Shown here: piece by piece, positions 57,720 through 64,000 of the stretch | How positions within the stretch are numbered: position 1 is the stretch's first letter | Layout: each line of letters opens with the position of its first letter | Assembly (NCBI GenBank): GCA_949825065.1 | Contig: OX463847.1 | Location: 35,163,789-35,227,788 of the forward strand | Length of the DNA stretch: 64,000 nucleotides | Direction of reading: 5' to 3' | Origin: Odontocerum albicorne | Taxonomy: Eukaryota > Arthropoda > Insecta > Trichoptera > Odontoceridae | Translations under genes and position numbers: made by a program | The notes under the pieces: generated by a model | Told to the model about the DNA's origin: nothing | The model's database searches: none | The model's input: the letters and a program-made list of their open reading frames with translations, nothing else

Positions 57720-57935
57720 AACCATGAGGGTGCCTAGCAAGTTGCTAGTACTTTCACAAATAACTTCTGAAGATGAACCAATGTAAGGTTAAGTGGAGAT
57801 CATTTCGTAAATTATTGACAATAATATACCACAAAATGTGATCTGCGAATCGAACGAAATGACTGCAAAACAACAGGGTGAAGGGATAATATTGAAGCCT
57901 AAAAGTTTGCCATTTAAGGTTCTATAGTTTAATCA
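57720..57935 (+). repeat. Dispersed repeat X, copy 1 (diverged)
   Basis: Shares an ordered series of short matches with 63690-63970: agcaagttgctagtactttc, taccacaaaatgtgatctgc, gaagg followed by aatattgaagcctaaaagt, and ttgccattta. In the plus frame both copies give a related stretch (IPQN...C...., then GEG..L..KSLP), hinting at a shared lost coding sequence. It continues as far as the window edge in copy 2. Confidence 0.65.
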
Positions 57936-58031
57936 ATACACCCTTAATTTAAGCTCATGTGCATCAAACTAACCATGTAACAAAGTAATGAAACTTAAAA
58001 TCAGAGGCTCACCTGACATCATTTACTGTTT

Positions 58032-58505
58032 TCATGGATAAGAAGGTCGTTGTTTTGGCTTAACGTTGAAGGACATGCCGGAAGGTTGAAGATCCTTTAT
58101 GGAGGTGTTTTGTGCATCCCTATATTTCTGATGAAGCTTGAAAAGGGCTTTCCATAAGTTCAGTTCGATACCATCCATGCTTTTATTGGTGACAATTTGT
58201 CCAGACCGAGTACGTACAACGATAGCAAATCTTCTTTATTTCTTATGATCGGTATCCCTGAGTGTTAAAAAAATAGAAGCGACAAAAGGTTTAATTTCCA
58301 AAAGAATCACCGACAGATTGTCGACAATATTCTTTTCGTAGTTCCTCTGATTCTTTGAGAGTCTCAATGCATTTGATTGACCAAGTGAAAGAAGCAACAA
58401 GGCTACCCTTAACAACTGCCCTTCGAACCGAGGAGTGCAGAGATGAATAGAAAAGATTCGTCGAGAACTATCATGGGAGTCACGATGCTCAGTCATGAGC
58501 TTCAT
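58032..58505 (-). pseudogene. Unassigned coding-like remnant with one internal stop
   Basis: From 58505 on the minus strand 89 codons are open. After a single TAA at about 58236 the same frame continues for some 66 codons, reading RFAIVVRTRSGQIVTNKSMD, then IELNLWKALFKLHQKYRDAQ, before the next stop near 58032. The continuity and balanced composition suggest a real protein once existed. I do not recognise the family, and the plus strand of the same stretch is closed. It may belong with the neighbouring unassigned pieces at 57.5 and 57.8 kb. Confidence 0.35.
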
Positions 58506-58689
58506 GAAACGATGAATTATGGGATCTGCATCTGTTAAACTTATTTATGTATTGTACTACTAAGGTCTAAAAGCTTCTGTCCTGAAAATACAGAACGTAT
58601 ATGGACAAATACCACGCCTATCGAATGGTTAGGCGATATTACTGTTGAAATTTGATACCTCTATCCTGAGAAGAATGTCAACTAGAGAC

Positions 58690-59110
58690 GTTAGAAAACA
58701 CGTTGTTTTGTTATATTCTAGAATCTTAAAAATTGAATACCTCGTGGTTATCAAGTTTCTTTCAAAAGAAGGGAAAATCTTAGCAGAAATTAAACGTTTA
58801 GATACTGTCTACGGAACATTCTCTCCATCATATTTCCTAGTAAAAGATTGAGCTTAATAGTTTCACTTAAGCAGATAATCGATTGAAGACGACCGTCGTC
58901 AAGGCAGATCGTCTACAAGGGCAAATGTTACAAGATAGAAGACTAAAATAGCATCGAGGCGTGGGCTTTCCAAAACCAAAGAGATTCGAATTTTGCACGA
59001 TTATCTTGGCATGAATAGGGTGAGATCAAAATGGGTACCAATTCTCTCGAGTGTTGTCCAAAGGCAACGATGTGTTGAATAGTGCAGTGAATTTATAATG
59101 ATCTGCAATG
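58690..59110 (+). pseudogene. Mariner/SETMAR-type transposase, N-terminal remnant
   Basis: The plus strand reads LVVIKFLSKEGKILAEIKRL, then the FSPSYFLVKD stretch. After stops it continues SIEDDRRQGRSST and IRILHDYLGMNRVRSKWVP. The order matches the DNA-binding half of mariner-type transposases (IKFL..KG....EI...L...YG..S.S..TV..W, then S.EDD.RSGRP, then IL...LGM.KV.ARWVP). The catalytic half is not seen, and no terminal repeats were found. It is a third mariner-related lineage in the window, different from those at 15.2 and 48.2 kb. Confidence 0.75.
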
Positions 59111-59244
59111 GAAAAAAAACACAAATAATTAAGTCGTCTGTCATGAAACTATGGTTTTGAATCATAATGTTTCGTCGAAAAGTAAAATCTTATTTATACC
59201 CTTGAGACGGAAACTTTTTAATCTTACGAAGAATTACATTCTCG

Positions 59245-59325
59245 TTATATAATACAATTTGAACGGCTTTTCACCATTAAGCTATTTCTTCCAACAATCA
59301 AAAAATAATATTAAATATTCCAATT
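59245..59325 (-). repeat. SINE family 1, decayed tail
   Basis: Text ttttcaccattaagctattt then cttccaacaatc is a weak match to the reversed tail core. Confidence 0.4.
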
Positions 59326-59329
59326 TGTT

Positions 59330-59720
59330 AAAAAACGTTTTAGTGCCAATATTGGTTTATGGGAGTGAAACGTGACCGTGCATGCATTGAGAAGAACATG
59401 TGGTGTGTTGATGTATGTTATTATAGAAAATAAAAACTGATGTATTAAGTAAGGTGAAAAGAGTTTATTGAGGGAGTTGAGGCATATTAAATGAATGAGT
59501 AACGAAAGACTGATTAAACAAATTCACAACGCAAGAATAGGTGAGAGCCATGGAAGAGGAATTTCGAGGAAAGTATTGTTGGAGCAAATGAAATTTTGAA
59601 AGCAGAAAACGTAAGGAGTAAGAAGGACACAATGGATGAGTAGTATTTTGTGACAGGTAAGTTTATCGTTCTGTCCTCTCTGCCAACCCAAATATAGAAA
59701 TATCATTTTGGTATGTATGT
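59330..59720 (+). pseudogene. LINE C-terminal remnant
   Basis: In shifting plus frames it starts with VLVYGSET-like text (tggtttatgggagtgaaacg). It then shows MSNERLIKQIHNARIG, a SHGRGISRKVLLEQM stretch, and ends around ctgtcctctctgccaaccca. This is the standard insect LINE tail order. Several frame breaks. Confidence 0.75.
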
Positions 59721-60194
59721 ATTTATTTACTAAAACCATATTTCTTTAATTTTAATGTCACGATCGTGAATCGAATCCATAAAATTTAAGGTGGAAAAGA
59801 AGTATTTTTATACTAGACCACGAAAGTATTTTGTTTATTCCTTAGTATTTAGTTTTTACTTTAGTTTTGTGTGTTATTCGGTCTAATTTTATTTGTACTC
59901 CTGAAAAATGGTTTGAACTATCAATATTATACACTATTAAGTAATTATTTTCTGAAATGTTGTAAATGACAATATCCGAGTCATTTTTCAAAAGAGATAG
60001 CCTCCAAAACAAAGGAAGAGCTCTTGGTAAGAACGTTCTACCTAACATATTGCCAGTCTAAACTAATCAACAGTTGTGCAATAATTAAATGTTGCCTGGA
60101 ACATAAAAACCTTATATTTTCCAACACAGTTGTACAAAAAAGACATCAACGTTTTCCATAGTGAATATAATATACAATAAATGGCCAAGCGTTG
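59721..60194. other. No recognisable feature
   Basis: AT-rich, nothing supported. Confidence 0.45.
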
Positions 60195-60840
60195 CAAAGC
60201 GTAGATAATATATTATACGTGATCTTGGTGTCCATTACGACTCTCGTTTCGCATTTGATCATCACATGAACAAGATAATGAAAGTCCTCTAGATTATTGG
60301 GATTCCTTATGAGAATTATATTCGAGCATTTGTCATTGCTGATGATTGTTTAAGTTATTGGTAAGAAGTAACCTGGAATAAGCCTCTGAAATATGAAACC
60401 CTAACTATAGACGAGGCTATAATAGATTTTTTAGGTGTGTGTCATAGAGAAGGATTGCCGAGTGCTTTTAGGTCGTATAATGATAGATTGTTTTTTTCAA
60501 TCTTCAATCGCACGAGGTTCGTAAACTTACTTTTCATCTTCTATTTATTTTTAAAGTCTGAATGGTTTTGTGGACTCACCTGTGACGTATTGATCAGATT
60601 ATTATCTTAGACGACCTGTTTTGTGTAGTGTAGCTACATTTAGAAGTGACATCGGCATTTATAACCCAATAGTAAGCATGTGTCGAAAGGACAATGCAGT
60701 GGCTGACTCGGATGTGGACATATTTAGTTCAACAATTGCACAGTTTAGGACGATTCTGGCCGAATTGACTGAGAAATGGGTGGTTTTTTTTCAAATGTTA
60801 TATATGATTTGTAAAATTTTCCCTGACCTGCTGACATGAC
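60195..60840 (+). pseudogene. Jockey/CR1-like LINE RT, C-terminal remnant
   Basis: The plus strand begins IRDLGVHYDSRFAFDHHMNK, the DLGV.FDS...F..H motif after the RT core. It later gives LTIDEAIIDFLGVCHREGLP, and ends with SDIGIYNPIVSMCRKDNAVA and DIFSSTIAQFRTIL. This last part matches the usual R.NY..NSP..RMC.L.N....DIF......F closing region. Frames change and stops occur. The catalytic core is missing. Confidence 0.75.
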
Positions 60841-60917
60841 GGAACTGTGTATAAAACAATCATTGATGAGGTACTGATGTAAAAGAAGGTACTGCTTTCA
60901 ACATTACTACAAAGTAC

Positions 60918-61048
60918 GAGTAGCTCATCATCATCATCATCACCAGCGTCCCATGTCCTTATCGGGATAAACAGAGAGAATAGATATCCACTTCATTCTA
61001 TACTGGCACACATCGTTTGCTTCTGTCACATCCATATATCTCGTCGTA
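60918..61048 (-). pseudogene. Short LINE 3' end with trinucleotide tail
   Basis: The minus strand reads TRYMDVTEANDVCQYRMKW, then SILSVYPDKDMGRW and a (GAT)n-type tail (plus strand catcatcatcatcatcacc). Open over about 40 codons. This is a very short 5'-truncated copy with the simple-repeat 3' end typical of RTE elements. Confidence 0.75.
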
Positions 61049-61059
61049 ACACTCTATTG

Positions 61060-61175
61060 CATTGTATTACAATTACGTTGTATACAATGCATGACGGGGT
61101 TATTGCCATGTGGTAATCTCTTCTATAAACCAGAAAGATTTTAGATTCTAATTGAAAACTAGAGTGAAACTTTCA
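61060..61175 (-). repeat. SINE family 1, tail and body
   Basis: Contains gcatgacggggttattgcca, tgtggtaatctcttctataa and accagaaagattttag in the reversed orientation. Confidence 0.8.
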
Positions 61176-61379
61176 GAATTCGATAAATTTGGTCGTACCA
61201 CGTTTAGAAAATCTCACAAATGAAACATTAAAATCTCCATCATTTTTAAAAACAAAAAAAAGTATAATTTTATTTTTCAAAATTAATAAATTATTCTTTT
61301 GACTTGGACTAGGTTCACATAATATCGCTTATCTGATTGACCCATTCAAATCCATCCAACGTATTTTTTTGTATTGTTT

Positions 61380-61560
61380 TGTCCGAGCATTGGCGCACCT
61401 CTTTTTCCGGAACCAGGATCGTGTGGTACTTATGTTAAAAGGGGTGCGTGATGCTGTTGTCAGGAGGCAAAGGATTTGTCAGGGAGATTGAACGATCGCC
61501 TGGGGTGTGATGCTCCAAGGGGGGAAAGTTGAGCTTAAGGGGGGGCATGAACAAAAATGC
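61380..61560. other. GC-richer patch, unassigned
   Basis: Plus frame gives LAHLFFRNQDRVVLMLKGVR and a few more residues, then stops. A G-rich stretch follows. No family recognised and no splice context convincing enough to call an exon. Confidence 0.2.
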
Positions 61561-61664
61561 TTTCCTAATAGATGTTTTGTGAAATACGGTACAAAACTGT
61601 TCTTGTTGTTCTTTAAATGAAACTACAATAATACTTGAGTCTTTGTAAAAGAATCTGTAGATTT

Positions 61665-61815
61665 CATTGTATTATTGTACAACACTTTTGTTTTATATAA
61701 TATAACCTGGCGGACATTTTGCCATAAAACTATCTTTTCCGACCAACCAGAAAGATTTAAAAGAGATGTTAAGTTAAAACTTAACTAGAATGTTTTTTTA
61801 AGGCACATGCTGAAG
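61665..61815 (-). repeat. SINE family 1, tail and body
   Basis: Reads taacctggcggacattttgc, cataaaactatcttttccga and ccaaccagaaagatttaaaa, then gttaaaacttaactagaat, the reverse of the family tail and body. Confidence 0.85.
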
Positions 61816-61879
61816 TCCGCAGAATAAAAGTTACATGGGAAGTAAATTAATTATTTTTATCAACGATTAAAGTCAAATG

Positions 61880-62097
61880 AATCGTATTATATTATGCTTT
61901 CGATATAAACAGTAAAACCTGGCCGGTTTATCCACTGTGGTAATATCTACCAACTCACCAGAAAGGTGTTTAAGCATGTGTTTAGTAAAAACGAGTCTAA
62001 AATACTTTTTCAAAAATGTGAGTGCCAACGGGAGTCGAACCCACAATCTCCGGGGTGCAACCTAGGCGTCTTAACGACTAGACTGCGGATGTCACCG
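61880..62097 (-). repeat. SINE family 1, best full-length copy
   Basis: Minus strand: the tRNA-like head has A box tagtcgttaagacgcc and B box gggttcgactccc at standard spacing, then the body with tttactaaacacatgctt, and a tail whose core reads ccggccaggtt on that strand. The internal promoter looks well preserved, so this copy could be transcribed by RNA polymerase III. It ends next to an A-rich stretch. Confidence 0.9.
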
Positions 62098-62634
62098 AGT
62101 TTATAAAAATAAGAATGAAGAAAAAAACAAAACAAATAAATATACAATTATTGGGTTATTTAGTATATAAATATATATCCTGTAATTAGATAGATAAGAG
62201 TATATACCTATATGTAACGGCAAGGGAAAAATATATTTATGACAGATAAACCATCTAAACGTCTGACCTCATCTCTTAACATCCTCCCACTTGATATCAT
62301 CCCCACCAGCAGAAGGCGTGACCCGTCGTGAAGAAACCAGATGTTTTTCAGCCCAGAGCAAAAATATATTTAGCAAAGATTATACAGAAAATTTTCGTAA
62401 ACATCGATAAAATGTGTCAACGTTTTATGTTGATTCGAATTCATATGTTTTCTTCTTACTGAATTTGAGGCGTAAAGCATATGGTTAATTCGCTAGATTT
62501 TGTACGGAAAGACGGCGATGCTGTGTTTTTTCTCTTGGAAAGCAAAATAATTTTTCCGATTAGTTTCCAAGGGATAGAGAATATCATATTGTCTTCTAAC
62601 AAGGGAAATACAAATTCTTATTAATTCATTAGTT

Positions 62635-62852
62635 GTGATGCGGCGGAATTATTGTTATTCTATTTCAGTTCCATCTCTCCACCACCCATGCTGTTATAGG
62701 GGGCAAAATAAGTCTCCACCTAGCGTGATCTATACTAGAAGATCGAAATCTTCTTTATTTTATTTAAGTGCGACGTCACGTAGAGAGAAAGAAGAAACTA
62801 TCCAAAGGGACTCTTTCTCCGGTGACGACAAATCTGATTGTGAAAAATAAAT
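62635..62852 (+). CDS. Speculative terminal exon
   Basis: A pyrimidine-rich tract ending ttctatttcag (about 62668) is followed by an open frame of about 60 codons. It reads SVPSLHHPCCYRGQNKS, then SATSRREKEETIQRDSFSG and ends DDKSDCEK before a TAA. The aataaa of a possible poly(A) signal overlaps the stop. The charged, balanced composition differs from the flanks. No domain recognised and no upstream exon identified. It may equally be chance. Confidence 0.25.
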
Positions 62853-63689
62853 AGAAGTGACTGCGGACTTAATGTCTTACATTATGGGAGAAAGAAAATT
62901 ACTCGCATCTCATTAAATATACTTGATAATACGAGTATATGAAGTGATTTATGCCTGCAGGAAAATCCCTCGCAGCGCAGTAAATATACTTATAAAATTC
63001 TACTCTAGAAATTAGATATTTTTTTGCATATTTTTCAAGTTCAGATCTTTAAAAATATGTTCTCAAAAGGAAATTTTGAAATTTTTAATGTTTACGAAGT
63101 TATAGCTAACAAACAAATGAGGCAGCAATTATGCCGGACCGGTATGACAATAATCTAAAAACGTGTTTTTATCGAAATTACTTTTGTCGACCTAGTCGAC
63201 ATAAAATCTCAATTTTTATTCAACCGATTGCCTTCAAATTTGATATAAAACTTTTATAAATATTTTTATATCGTCCCTACCTTGAAAAAATCAAATTTTT
63301 TGTACTATTTTTTAAAAATTAAAATATTTGAAAAAAAGGGTAAAAAAATAGAATTTTTTTTCAGACAGCCGCCATTTAACGAACTTTATTTTTCTATCGT
63401 ACCAACTATAGCGACATTATATCTTATTAAGAAACTGTGTATGATTTTTGTTTCAGATTTACGAAAGAGCTTTAATCATGTAGACCAGCTCACTCCCTTT
63501 TTTACGACAAGATATGTTATATGTTAACAGCTGATAACATCTTGAATTAAAAAAAAAAAACAATTTTTTTTATAGATTCTCAAATCATCAATAAACAAAC
63601 TGTAAAAAAATGCATACGAAAAATGTTTTTAGTTTTTTTTTTTAATCTGAAAAAACGCTAGAAATTCACGCCTCTAGACTAGAATACCC
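62853..63689. other. No recognisable feature
   Basis: AT-rich with a short palindromic stretch gtcgacctagtcgac at about 63187. A low-complexity Lys/Phe-rich frame at 63282-63527 is not convincing. Confidence 0.45.
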
Positions 63690-64000
63690 TCTTAAACCCT
63701 GGAGCTTAAACAGTCTAGTAAGTTGCCTGTACTTTCACAGAAAATTTCAAATACAGCAAAACTGTCCTTTGACGCCACTAGAACGGCGTAATCAATCGGC
63801 CCGAAAATGAACTGATGTAAAACTAAGTGGAGTTTCCTTCGGAAATTACAATTGCAATACCACAGAATGAGTTCTGCAGATTTATCCAGATGGCCGCAAA
63901 ATTACAACACGGCGAAGGGGCAAGATTGAGGCTAAAGAGTTTGCCATTAAAGCTACATACCTTAGCCAGAGAGAAATTGGTTAGTCCAATAATTGTAAAT
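63690..64000 (+). repeat. Dispersed repeat X, copy 2 (runs off the window)
   Basis: Better preserved than copy 1 at 57720-57935. The plus frame at about 63842-63960 reads EITIAIPQNEFCRFIQMAAK, then LQHGEGARLRLKSLPLKLHT without a stop, suggesting a former coding sequence. Upstream stops break it. Family not recognised. Confidence 0.6.

Overview
The window looks like an intergenic or intronic stretch of an AT-rich, repeat-laden animal genome, most likely an arthropod and probably an insect. The reasons are very high AT content, no bacterial-style gene packing, two near-complete mariner elements, a hAT relic, many 5'-truncated non-LTR retrotransposon (LINE) tails, numerous tRNA-derived SINE copies and many tandem repeat arrays. 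The species cannot be fixed from sequence alone. I see no complete host protein gene, and no rRNA or genuine tRNA gene. The only long intact reading frame is the reverse transcriptase part of a LINE (39678-40811, minus).

Layout: 0-5 kb holds SINE pieces, two near-perfect palindromes (2344-2413, 3191-3237), a possible TTAA-flanked MITE, a LINE tail and a 38-bp array. 5-17.5 kb has SINEs, a jockey-like LINE fragment caught between duplicated SINE heads (10.3-11.6 kb) and a dead mariner with recognisable terminal repeats (15212-16485). 18.9-24.5 kb has a T-rich repeat split by a LINE insertion with a visible target duplication, a 59-bp array and a 25-bp satellite organised into 317-bp higher-order units. 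26.3-31.6 kb is a diverged three-fold tandem duplication of a 1.5-2 kb unknown unit. 31.9-39 kb carries a long (TA)n tract, 106-bp and 110-bp arrays and LINE tails.

39.6-41.7 kb has a young-looking RTE-type LINE inserted inside a 24-bp minisatellite. 44.9-45.5 kb is a 132-bp array that appears to have grown from a dispersed repeat. 45.8-47.5 kb is a decayed hAT/ZBED-type transposase, and 48198-49483 is a nearly intact mariner with just two visible disabling lesions. 50.7-51.3 kb is a less AT-rich patch with CCAAT and X-box-like motifs next to a possible first exon on the minus strand, the best candidate for host regulatory DNA. 52.9-56 kb is a decayed RTE-like LINE with a nested SINE. 57.4-64 kb mixes unassigned coding-like segments, a mariner/SETMAR-type N-terminal remnant, LINE tails, SINEs and one possible terminal exon (62.65-62.85 kb).

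The elements do not work together as a pathway. The window records repeated rounds of transposon insertion, nesting and tandem amplification. I found no convincing undescribed functional system. The most useful leads are the three-copy unit at 26-31.6 kb, the cases where arrays seem to have been born from single-copy repeat segments, the promoter-like patch at 51 kb, and the unassigned two-copy coding-like repeat at 57.7 and 63.7 kb.
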